From: Maritimibacter sp.
Lineage (GTDB): Bacteria > Pseudomonadota > Alphaproteobacteria > Rhodobacterales > Rhodobacteraceae
Length of the DNA: 13,757 bases
Direction: 5' to 3'
Assembly: GCA_003520545.1 (NCBI GenBank)
Contig: DOUP01000206.1
Span: 1-13,757, forward strand
Of this stretch, positions 1 to 7,071 are shown one piece after another (positions within the stretch are counted from its first letter, which is position 1; each line of letters opens with the position of its first letter). A program made the translations under genes and the position numbers. The notes beneath the pieces were generated by a model, which was given only the letters and a program-made list of their open reading frames with translations, searched no databases and was not told the origin of the DNA.

Positions 1-1288
1 CGCATTCCGGGATGTCCAACCCTTCGCGCAACAGGTTGATGCCAATCAGCACATCAAACGCGCCCAAGCGCAGATCGCGCAGGATCTCAATCCGTTCCAA
101 TGTGTCGATATCCGAGTGCATATAGCGCACGCGAATGCCCTGTTCGTGCATATATTCGGTCAGATCTTCGGCCATGCGTTTGGTCAGCGTCGTGACCAGC
201 GTGCGCATGTTGTTGGCGGCGACTTTGCGGACCTCGTCCAACAGATCGTCGACCTGCATCTCAACGGGCCGAATTTCGACCTCGGGATCCAGAAGCCCGG
301 TGGGGCGGATGACCTGTTCAGCGAAGACACCGCCAGTCTGTTCCAACTCCCAATTCGAGGGCGTGGCGGACACGAAGACCGATTGCGGGCGCATGGCGTC
401 CCATTCCTCGAACTTGAGGGGCCGGTTGTCCATGCAGGAAGGCAGCCGGAAGCCGTGCTCGGCGAGGGTGAACTTGCGGCGGTGGTCGCCGCGATACATG
501 CCGCCGATCTGGGGCACCGAGACGTGGCTTTCGTCGGCGAAGACGATGGCGGTGTCGGGGATGTATTCGAACAACGTGGGGGGCGGCTCGCCGGGGGCGC
601 GGCCCGTGAGGTAGCGGGAGTAGTTCTCGATCCCGTTGCAATGGCCGGTGGCCTCCAGCATTTCGATGTCGTTGGGCGCGTCCCCCAAGGCGATGGACTT
701 TGCCGGGGCGAAGCGCTCGATGAGCGTCGCCATCGCATCGGCCTTGGTCGCGCCGAAGCTCAGTGTCAGAAAGCGTCCGCCCATGCGGGCCGAAACGCCC
801 TGGGCCTTCAGCGCCGCCAGGAACGCGTCCCGCGTGTCCTCATCCCCGTTCCAAACACCCGGTTCGGAAAAGGCGCGTGCCTTGGCAAGCCTGGCGCCTT
901 TTGATGAAAGGCCCGTCGTGCGTCGGACTTCATCCTCGCCCATGTCGAAAAAACCCCGGTAGTGTTGGCTGAGAGCCACCGGCAGCGCGTCGAGTGTCGC
1001 CCGAAGACGCGCGTAGTCGTTCCCTGCCGTCGCCGGGAGATCGCCGGGTTCCAAAATTCCCGCGCCGTTCTCGACGATCGCGGGCCAATCCTCCCACCCC
1101 ATCTCCTCGCGCAGCCTGACAAGCTCCGCCCCCGTCTTGGAACTGGCCAGCACAAGACCCGCCCCGATGGCCCGCAAGCGGTCGAACGCGGGGCGGGCTG
1201 GCGACCAATCGTAGGTGTTGTGGTCCAACAGGGTGCCGTCGAGATCGGAGAAGACAAGAACAGGGGGCGTCTTGGAGAATGCAGTCAT
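1..1288 (-). CDS. uvrB: HAD phosphatase (MPGP-type) N-terminus fused in frame to UvrB C-terminal helicase half; partial at window edge
   Basis: One open frame of 429 codons runs from ATG 1288 off the left edge. Residues 1-211 read as a HAD-IIB phosphatase of the mannosyl-3-phosphoglycerate phosphatase type: motif I DLDGTLLD at 15-22, motif II SSKT at 49-52, ENGAGI at 73-78, a lysine at 182 and motif IV GDAPND at 202-207. From about residue 210 it reads as UvrB: IENYSRY 220-226, the DESH box 252-255, SATP 307-310 and GINLLREGLD 416-425. By alignment from memory, residue 220 matches about residue 306 of E. coli UvrB. The UvrB Walker A, the DNA-gripping beta-hairpin and the UvrA-binding domain are therefore absent, so this part cannot be a working UvrB ATPase. 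The HAD part lacks its usual last ~45 residues. An in-frame ATG at 1303 is an alternative start; neither start has a good Shine-Dalgarno. It is a rearranged gene or an assembly chimera. Confidence 0.85.
   Translation of the reverse strand, partial: MTAFSKTPPVLVFSDLDGTLLDHNTYDWSPARPAFDRLRAIGAGLVLASSKTGAELVRLREEMGWEDWPAIVENGAGILEPGDLPATAGNDYARLRATLDALPVALSQHYRGFFDMGEDEVRRTTGLSSKGARLAKARAFSEPGVWNGDEDTRDAFLAALKAQGVSARMGGRFLTLSFGATKADAMATLIERFAPAKSIALGDAPNDIEMLEATGHCNGIENYSRYLTGRAPGEPPPTLFEYIPDTAIVFADESHVSVPQIGGMYRGDHRRKFTLAEHGFRLPSCMDNRPLKFEEWDAMRPQSVFVSATPSNWELEQTGGVFAEQVIRPTGLLDPEVEIRPVEMQVDDLLDEVRKVAANNMRTLVTTLTKRMAEDLTEYMHEQGIRVRYMHSDIDTLERIEILRDLRLGAFDVLIGINLLREGLDIPEC
648..672 (-). other. 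Fusion junction between HAD phosphatase and UvrB coding sequence
   Basis: HAD motif IV (GDAPND) ends at residue 207 and is followed at once by IEMLEATG, after which the protein is unmistakably UvrB. UvrB proteins normally carry a D-L-E-M-L-E-A-T-G type sequence just before IENYSRY, and HAD-IIB proteins carry P-N-D-x-x-M/L-L-E-x after motif IV. The shared stretch (roughly codons 207-213) is a natural site for microhomology-driven joining, in the cell or in an assembler. The exact breakpoint cannot be placed within the shared codons. Confidence 0.75.
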
Positions 1289-1390
1289 CCGGGGATCATG
1301 CATTCAGGCATGTCTTTGTGAAATGAAGTCAGGTTCTTTCCCGATAACCGTCCGGGAGTCGGCCTCGGTCTAGGCAATCTGGGGCAGCCA

Positions 1391-1407
1391 TGCCTATTCG
1401 ATAGGCA
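1391..1407. repeat. Perfect 7-bp inverted repeat upstream of the sulfotransferase gene
   Basis: TGCCTAT (1391-1397) and ATAGGCA (1401-1407) flank a 3-base TCG centre. A second outer pair, CAGC and GCTG, sits two bases further out. It lies about 70 bp before the ATG at 1476, in the 187-bp gap between the divergent fusion gene and the sulfotransferase gene. No T-run follows, so an operator or leader hairpin is likelier than a terminator. I see no other gene in this gap. Confidence 0.45.
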
Positions 1408-1475
1408 CTGCTGGAATGGCCCCCTTTCGCGCATCGTGATAAGACACACCGGATGCTGACGAAGGGCCGTTCCCG

Positions 1476-2381
1476 ATGATACAGCCTTTGGATTTTGCAC
1501 GCCGAGCGCGTGATGCGGTGCGCCGTCGACACGCGCGGCTTCGCTACGATTATTACGTGAAGAGAAACGCATTCCTTCAAAACCGTGAGGGACTTGCCGT
1601 GGAACGGTACGAAGGCCGTGTTCCTTTGGTGTTGGATGACGTTGATCCAGACCTCGTCGCGGCGTTTTCGAACAAATTCGACCCCCAGCGCGTGGAGAAG
1701 AATGCGTTCAAAGCGGACGACGACATCATGTTTTTCGTGCATATCCCCAAGACGGCCGGCACCTCGCTCGGGCGCACGCTCAAGGACAATTACGATGTCT
1801 TTCGTCCGGTCAAATGGGATAATATCAACCCGACGTTCCAAGCCGCGGTCGAGATCGCCTATGCCGACCGGACCGTGGGCCGACAGGCGATCATCGGCCA
1901 TTATAGCTGGCATCAGATCAACTCGGTGCGCGCGCGTGATCTTCCTGTCCAAGCGGGCGCCTTCGTTCGGGATCCGGTCGCACGCCTGACATCGAACTAC
2001 GACTACAATAGTTCTCCGGCCCATCCCGCGCGTGATCGGTTCATGAAGCGGTTTCCGTCATTCGAAGCATATTGCGATTCCGTGCGGCCGAATTTTCAAT
2101 GCTGGTTGTTGGCAGGCGGGAACAGGTCATTGGAAACCGTTCTGAAAACGCTGGTGGACCATTATACATTCCTCGGCGTGACCGAAGCGTTTGACGCTTC
2201 ACTCGAACACCTGGGCGCGAGTCATGGTTTTGACAAACTGGCTGTTTTTGACAGCAATCGGGCACCAAGCGGCGCACCTCGAACACATGTTTCGCCCAGT
2301 GTCCGCACCATGCTTTACGACAGGCACGCCGATGACCTGAGACTGGTGCGTATGCTCAAGGGATTCTACGGCGTCAGTTGA
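1476..2381 (+). CDS. Sulfotransferase family protein (Sulfotransfer_2-like)
   Basis: A 301-residue predicted PAPS-dependent sulfotransferase. The 5'-phosphosulfate loop is HIPKTAGTSL at residues 89-98. The 3'-phosphate motif is RDPVARLTSNY at 165-175. GHYSWH at 141-146 sits where this family has a conserved histidine segment, and FLGVTEAFDASL (232-243) is the usual late family block. There is no signal peptide or clear membrane span, so it is probably cytoplasmic and modifies a glycan or lipid-linked precursor; the acceptor cannot be read from sequence. The start at 1476 is preceded by GAAGG at 1461-1465, 10 nt away. Its TGA overlaps the end of the convergent glycosyltransferase gene, which suggests joint acquisition for sulfated surface polysaccharide. 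The GC content is uneven and lower than in nearby core genes (for example 28 of 60 bases at 2041-2100). Confidence 0.88.
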   Translation: MIQPLDFARRARDAVRRRHARLRYDYYVKRNAFLQNREGLAVERYEGRVPLVLDDVDPDLVAAFSNKFDPQRVEKNAFKADDDIMFFVHIPKTAGTSLGRTLKDNYDVFRPVKWDNINPTFQAAVEIAYADRTVGRQAIIGHYSWHQINSVRARDLPVQAGAFVRDPVARLTSNYDYNSSPAHPARDRFMKRFPSFEAYCDSVRPNFQCWLLAGGNRSLETVLKTLVDHYTFLGVTEAFDASLEHLGASHGFDKLAVFDSNRAPSGAPRTHVSPSVRTMLYDRHADDLRLVRMLKGFYGVS

Positions 2382-4224
2382 GCTTACGTTTTTTCTTGAG
2401 CGCGTAGCTATGAAAACGAAGCAGGTAAGGCTGAACCCAAGGCAGCTTGCGGCCAAGCCATCGGCCCCCGTCGATAATTGCCAGTTTGTATGTCTCCCCG
2501 CGCTTCAGCCGTTCGCCAAGGGTTCGATATTTCATGGTCCCTTCGAGCACTTCCAGCCAGAATGGCGTGCGTTCGAGTGCCGTCCAGTAGTCCTGTGCGA
2601 AATGCACGTCCGGATGAGTCCAGGGTTTGTGATGGGCGGCGGCGAAGTGGATAATGAAGGGGTCATGCTTGGCGGCGAGTGCTTCGCGCGCGTTGTCCGC
2701 CGGCACATGCCAGTATTCGCCCAGATCCGAGTTGAACACGTTGTACTTTGCCGGCAAACGGAGATAACTCTCTTTGAAATAGACATTCAGAATGTCCTGG
2801 TCGCGGAAAAAGTACTGTGTCTTTCGCACCATCGCGAGGAGGTCTTTCCCGACGCGCTCCATGTCCATTTTCTCGAAGTTCAACACCAACAATCCCGCAT
2901 TGAAGTACGAGTTGATCTGAGGATCGGTCAGCCCGAGCGTGCGATTGAGGTAGTCGTAGAGGTTTGGAACAGCGACGTCTTTTGTCACGACTGTTGTTGC
3001 CAGAACCCGTGTCATGATGACGTCGGGCACGGCGGCAAGTTGGTAATCCCCCATGTCGACATCGAACACGTCGGCAATGTCGCCCTTCAGAACCATGTCG
3101 ACGTCCAAGTAGACCATTCGTTTTAAGTCCGGCATCAGCTTGAAGAGCAGGAACCGATTGAAAGTCGCGTTGGACGGCGCGTGGTGTTTGGCCCGGTACT
3201 GGTCGCCGAAAGCGGAGCCGACGTTGATCGGGTACAGCGTGGCGTTCGGCGTTCCATATAGGACGCGCTCCAAAAGCTCCAGGTCGCGTTTCTTGATATT
3301 TTCGTGGAGGTAGAAGAGGTTATACTGTCGCTCAGGGGCTGCATTGTCGCAAAGCGTGCGCAGCATTGCCGCTGCGTGGGGCAGGTAGGCGCGATCCGAG
3401 GAGAAGGCCACGTTGACGTTTTCGGGACCGTTGAAGCCGGCCGCAGGCATGAACGGAAACACCAAGGTGTTTTGCAGGTTGATGATGTTGACGCGATGAA
3501 CCTTCGCACCCGGATGGTCGCGCAGGAATTTGCGAACGTAGACCGTGAACAGCCGCTCGGACATGAACCCAATGAAGCGTTCATTGTAGGCGCTTAGGTA
3601 CTTTCGCGGAATATCTGCATTGAAAAGGCCGTCCAATATGGGAAACATCCAGTCGAGATACGGCGTTATTACCTCTCGTTTCGCAAGAAACATGTTCGCC
3701 AACAAAAGCTCGCGGCCGTTCAGTACCGCGTTCCAGTCGTCGACATACTCGGGGCTGTTGTCCGCTAGCCAGTCTTCCACGAACCGGAGGTCTGCTTCGT
3801 CATGTTCTGACACATAATTCTCGCGAACTGTCATCGGCATCCGGTGCGCGACAGGCGCCACCAAGTCTATGTCCGGGTTCTTCGCGAGCCAGGCTTCCGT
3901 GGCTTCGCAATAGTCATCGAACCGAAGCGATCCTGGAAAAACTTCAGCCATTGGAGAACGGAAGGTCCGGTCGAAATCCAGAAGCCGACGGTAGTGCATC
4001 AGCCCGATGTGAGTGCTCTCAGCGTCGTTCTTCCACGCCCAATAAAGAGCGGTCAGCTCGCAATACGACCGGTTCAGCGCAGATATGTTTGCGCCCGTAT
4101 CATCGCCAATCATCCTGTCCAATGGGGCTTTGGCGTTGGCGCGACCGACATGAATGGGAGTGATGGACGGGCTTTTGATCAGGGATGCGGGCTTGTGATA
4201 CGCCGTGTAAAGCGTGGCTTTCAT
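2374..4224 (-). CDS. Two-domain glycosyltransferase: N-terminal DUF4422, C-terminal GT8
   Basis: A 616-residue protein when started at ATG 4224, which has GGAG six bases upstream (4231-4234 on the plus strand); an ATG at 4269 would add 15 residues but lacks such a site. Residues 1 to about 240 are DUF4422, with ANISALNRSYCELTALYWAW near 45-64, GLMHYRRLL at 74-82 and GFMSERLFTVY around 219-229. Residues about 267-560 are a GT8 (LgtC-like) domain: NVNVAFSSD at the start, the metal and sugar-nucleotide DxD in YLDVDMVLKGD (372-382), NAGLLVLNF at 442-450, and the late HFAAAHHKPW at 526-535. The basic C-terminus ends in a lysine-rich tail that could touch the membrane. No signal peptide is present. 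It likely adds hexoses to capsule or LPS precursors in the cytoplasm. The sugar and acceptor are unknown. It converges on, and overlaps by 8 bp, the sulfotransferase gene. Confidence 0.87.
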   Translation of the reverse strand: MKATLYTAYHKPASLIKSPSITPIHVGRANAKAPLDRMIGDDTGANISALNRSYCELTALYWAWKNDAESTHIGLMHYRRLLDFDRTFRSPMAEVFPGSLRFDDYCEATEAWLAKNPDIDLVAPVAHRMPMTVRENYVSEHDEADLRFVEDWLADNSPEYVDDWNAVLNGRELLLANMFLAKREVITPYLDWMFPILDGLFNADIPRKYLSAYNERFIGFMSERLFTVYVRKFLRDHPGAKVHRVNIINLQNTLVFPFMPAAGFNGPENVNVAFSSDRAYLPHAAAMLRTLCDNAAPERQYNLFYLHENIKKRDLELLERVLYGTPNATLYPINVGSAFGDQYRAKHHAPSNATFNRFLLFKLMPDLKRMVYLDVDMVLKGDIADVFDVDMGDYQLAAVPDVIMTRVLATTVVTKDVAVPNLYDYLNRTLGLTDPQINSYFNAGLLVLNFEKMDMERVGKDLLAMVRKTQYFFRDQDILNVYFKESYLRLPAKYNVFNSDLGEYWHVPADNAREALAAKHDPFIIHFAAAHHKPWTHPDVHFAQDYWTALERTPFWLEVLEGTMKYRTLGERLKRGETYKLAIIDGGRWLGRKLPWVQPYLLRFHSYALKKKRKLN

Positions 4225-4345
4225 TTCCGTCTCCGAGCGAAATCGTCCCGTGTGAGAATCCATATTCATACGGGAAGGTCAAATCCCGGCAGATAGTGAC
4301 GGGTCACAGGTCGCTGCCCTGCGCGACCGCATGCCGCGAAAGACC

Positions 4346-4371
4346 AAGGCCACCCGAATTCGGATGGCCCT
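4346..4371 (-). terminator. Probable intrinsic terminator of topA
   Basis: A near-perfect palindrome spans 4348-4369, with one C-A mismatch on the plus strand. Read in the topA direction that position becomes a U-G wobble, so the RNA stem is fully paired and extends to 4346-4371. The RNA then continues into a broken U-run (TTGGTCTTT). It lies about 35 bp past the topA stop and before the DUF4422-GT8 gene, so it should separate their transcription. The U-run is imperfect, so efficiency is uncertain. Confidence 0.55.
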
Positions 4372-4404
4372 GTCTCAACTCACACCGATCACCGACGGAA
4401 TTCG

Positions 4405-6963
4405 TCAGCTCTTCGCCGCAGGTTTCTTCTTTGCCGTCGCCTTCTTCTTCGGCGCGGCTTTTTTCTTGGTGCCCTTCTTGGCCTGCTTTTCGTTGATCAG
4501 CTCGACGGCCATTTCCATGGTCACGTCCTCGGGCTTCACGTCCTTGGGCAGCGTCGCATTGACCTTGCCGAATTTGACGTAAGGACCATAGCGGCCGTCC
4601 ATCACGTTCACCGGTCCGCCGTCTTCGGGATGTTCGCCAAGCTCTTTCAAGGCCTTCGCGGTCTGACCCCGGCCGCGACCGGGGTTGAGCCGTTTCTCGG
4701 TGATCAACTCCACGGCGCGGTTCATGCCAATCTCGAACACATCCTGCGGGTCTTTCAGGTTGGCATAGACCGGTTTGGCGTCGTCCGGCAGCTGGTGCAT
4801 GACATAAGGCCCGAAACGGCCGAAATTGGCCTTGATCGGCGCGCCTTCGTGATCGCCCACGATGCGCGGCAGGCTCAGCAGCGTCAGCGCCTTTTCAAGG
4901 GTCATGTCGTCGGTGGACCATCCCTTGGGAAGCGAGGCGCGGTCGGGCTTCTTGTTGTCTTCCGTCACCTCGCCGCGCTGGACGTAGGGGCCGAAACGGC
5001 CCGAACGCAGCGAGATTTCTTCGCCGTTCTCGTCCTCGCCCAGTATGCGGTCGCCCTGGGTTTCCTCGCCGCCACCGATGGGGCGGGTGTAGCGGCACTC
5101 GGGGTAGTTCGAACAGCCGATGAAGCCGCCAGAGCGCGAGGTTTGCAGGTGCAGATCGCCATTGCCGGAAAGCGGACATTTGCGCGGGTCGGAACCGTCT
5201 TCGCGCGGCGGATAGAGTTGCGGGGCAAGCGCGGCATCGAGTTTGTCGAGCACTTCGGAGATGCGCAGATCCGAGGTCTCGGAAATCGCCGCCGAGAAAT
5301 CGCGCCAGAAGCGTGCCAGCACTTTCTTGTAATCCACCTCACCGGCGGACACCTGGTCGAGCTCGTCCTCCAGGTCGGCGGTGAACTCGTAGCCCACGTA
5401 TTTGCGGAAGAAGTTCAGCAGGAAGATCGTCACGATCCGGCCCTTGTCCTCCGGGATCAGGCGGCCCTTGTCCTTGCGGACATATTCGCGCTCCTGGATC
5501 GTCGTGACGATAGAGGCGTAGGTGGAGGGGCGGCCGATACCCAGCTCTTCCATCTTCTTGACCAGCGTCGCCTCGGTGTAGCGGGGCGGGGGCTGGGTAA
5601 AGTGTTGATCCGGCGTGACACTTTTCTTCTCGGTGGCGTATACTTCGCTCAGCTGCGGCAGGCGCTTGTCGTCATCGTCCTCGACAATGTCGTCGTCGCG
5701 CCCCTCTTCGTAGACCTTGAGGAAGCCGTCGAAGAGCACGACCTGGCCGGTGGCGCGCAGGCCGACCTGGCCGTCGGACGAGCCGATCTCGACCGTGGTC
5801 CGCTCCAGCCGCGCCCCTTCCATCTGGCAGGCGAGGGTGCGCTTCCAGATCAGGTCGTAAAGCTTGCGCTGATCGGCTTCGAGTTTGGACAACTGGCCCG
5901 CGTCCACGCTCATATCCGTCGGGCGGATACATTCGTGCGCTTCCTGGGCGTTCTTGGCCTTGTTCTTGTATTCGCGCGGTTTGCCGGGGATGTATTCCGC
6001 GCCGTACCGATTGGTGATCTCGGCGCGCGCGGCCTCGATTGCCTCGGGCGCCATGTCGATGCCATCGGTCCGCATGTAGGTGATATAGCCCGCTTCATAG
6101 AGCCGCTGGGCGGTCGACATGGTCTGCCGCGCGCCGAAGCCGAATTTGCGGCTGGCTTCCTGCTGCAAGGTCGATGTCATGAAGGGGGCTGACGGGTTAC
6201 GGCTCGCCGGTTTCGCCTCGACCGAGGTGACGGTGAGGTCACGCTTCTCGACCGCGGCAACGGCGAGGCCCGCTTGCTCTTCGTTTTCAAGATCGTAGCG
6301 GTCGAGCTTCTTGCCCGCAAAATTCACGAGCCGCGCCTCGAACGCCTGGCCGCGCGGCGTGGTGAGCGCGGCTTTCACCGACCAGTATTCGCGCGGGTTG
6401 AAGGCTTCGATTTCCATCTCGCGCTCGACGATGAGACGCAGGCAGACCGATTGCACCCGTCCGGCCGAGCGTGCACCGGGAAGCTTGCGCCAGAGCACCG
6501 GCGAGAGGTTGAACCCCACGAGGTAATCCAGCGCGCGACGGGCGAGGTAGGCATCCACGAGATCCTCGTCGACCTGGCGCGGGTTCTTCATCGCTTCGGT
6601 CACGGCGGCCTTGGTGATCGCGTTGAACACGACCCGGCTGACCGGCGTGTCCTTCTTGATCGCACGGCGTTTGCGCAGCGCTTCTTCAAGGTGCCATGAG
6701 ATCGCTTCGCCTTCGCGGTCGGGGTCGGTGGCGAGGATCAGGTTGTTGTCCTCGGCGAGCGCGTCCGCGATGGCTTTGACATGCTTTCGGCTGTCGTTGC
6801 CGACCTCCCATTTCATCGAGAAATCGCTCTCGGGATCGACCGAACCATCCTTCGGAGGCAGGTCACGAACGTGACCGTAGGAGGCAAGAACGGTATAATC
6901 CGAGCCGAGATATTTGTTGATTGTCTTGGCCTTAGCCGGACTTTCCACGACAACGACGGGCAT
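4405..6963 (-). CDS. topA: DNA topoisomerase I (type IA)
   Basis: An 852-residue enzyme that relaxes negative supercoils by single-strand passage. The TOPRIM domain opens with VVVESPAKAKT and has the acidic triad DPDRE at 80-84. The catalytic tyrosine lies in GYITYMRTDG (Y296). The core continues through ELGIGRPSTYA (about 473-483). One zinc-ribbon-like segment follows (596-623) with Cys596, Cys617 and Cys623; the expected second Cys of the first pair is Ser599. Three repeats built on G-R-F/Y-G-P-Y-V follow at about 655, 716 and 790, the C-terminal repeat typical of alphaproteobacterial enzymes. The last ~30 residues are a Lys/Ala DNA-binding tail. ATG 6963 is chosen over TTG 6966 because AGAGGA ends five bases before it. 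It lies 108 bp downstream of dprA on the same strand, a common pairing in this family. Confidence 0.97.
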   Translation of the reverse strand: MPVVVVESPAKAKTINKYLGSDYTVLASYGHVRDLPPKDGSVDPESDFSMKWEVGNDSRKHVKAIADALAEDNNLILATDPDREGEAISWHLEEALRKRRAIKKDTPVSRVVFNAITKAAVTEAMKNPRQVDEDLVDAYLARRALDYLVGFNLSPVLWRKLPGARSAGRVQSVCLRLIVEREMEIEAFNPREYWSVKAALTTPRGQAFEARLVNFAGKKLDRYDLENEEQAGLAVAAVEKRDLTVTSVEAKPASRNPSAPFMTSTLQQEASRKFGFGARQTMSTAQRLYEAGYITYMRTDGIDMAPEAIEAARAEITNRYGAEYIPGKPREYKNKAKNAQEAHECIRPTDMSVDAGQLSKLEADQRKLYDLIWKRTLACQMEGARLERTTVEIGSSDGQVGLRATGQVVLFDGFLKVYEEGRDDDIVEDDDDKRLPQLSEVYATEKKSVTPDQHFTQPPPRYTEATLVKKMEELGIGRPSTYASIVTTIQEREYVRKDKGRLIPEDKGRIVTIFLLNFFRKYVGYEFTADLEDELDQVSAGEVDYKKVLARFWRDFSAAISETSDLRISEVLDKLDAALAPQLYPPREDGSDPRKCPLSGNGDLHLQTSRSGGFIGCSNYPECRYTRPIGGGEETQGDRILGEDENGEEISLRSGRFGPYVQRGEVTEDNKKPDRASLPKGWSTDDMTLEKALTLLSLPRIVGDHEGAPIKANFGRFGPYVMHQLPDDAKPVYANLKDPQDVFEIGMNRAVELITEKRLNPGRGRGQTAKALKELGEHPEDGGPVNVMDGRYGPYVKFGKVNATLPKDVKPEDVTMEMAVELINEKQAKKGTKKKAAPKKKATAKKKPAAKS

Positions 6964-7000
6964 CAAATTCCTCTCGACTCAATACGGGGTCACTGGGGGG

Positions 7001-7032
7001 CTTAGATGGGTCGCGGGACCTTGCATTGTCAA
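7001..7032 (-). promoter_or_regulatory. Tentative topA promoter
   Basis: On the minus strand a perfect TTGACA (7032-7027) is followed after 20 bases by TCTAAG (7006-7001), four of six matches to the -10 consensus. It would start transcription about 35 bases before the topA ATG. The spacer is longer than the usual 16-18, so this is a weak suggestion that topA has its own promoter in the 108-bp gap after dprA. Confidence 0.28.
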
Positions 7033-7071
7033 TGGCGCATGAAAACACAGGGCCGTGTGACGGGCGTTTTG

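Noticed and set aside
116..904. 262-codon plus-strand frame opposite the HAD-UvrB fusion
   Set aside because: The minus strand encodes recognisable HAD and UvrB motifs across the whole stretch; the plus frame has none.
1285..1572. 95-codon minus-strand frame overlapping the gap and the sulfotransferase start
   Set aside because: No ribosome site, no recognisable motif, and it overlaps real coding sequence on the other strand.
4630..6192. 520-codon open frame on the plus strand opposite topA
   Set aside because: It is antisense to the strongly conserved topA, shows no family motif, and is an expected by-product of high-GC coding sequence.
7035..7060. Possible terminator after dprA (CACA/TGTG arms followed by TTTT on the minus strand)
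   Set aside because: The stem has only four pairs, too weak to call.
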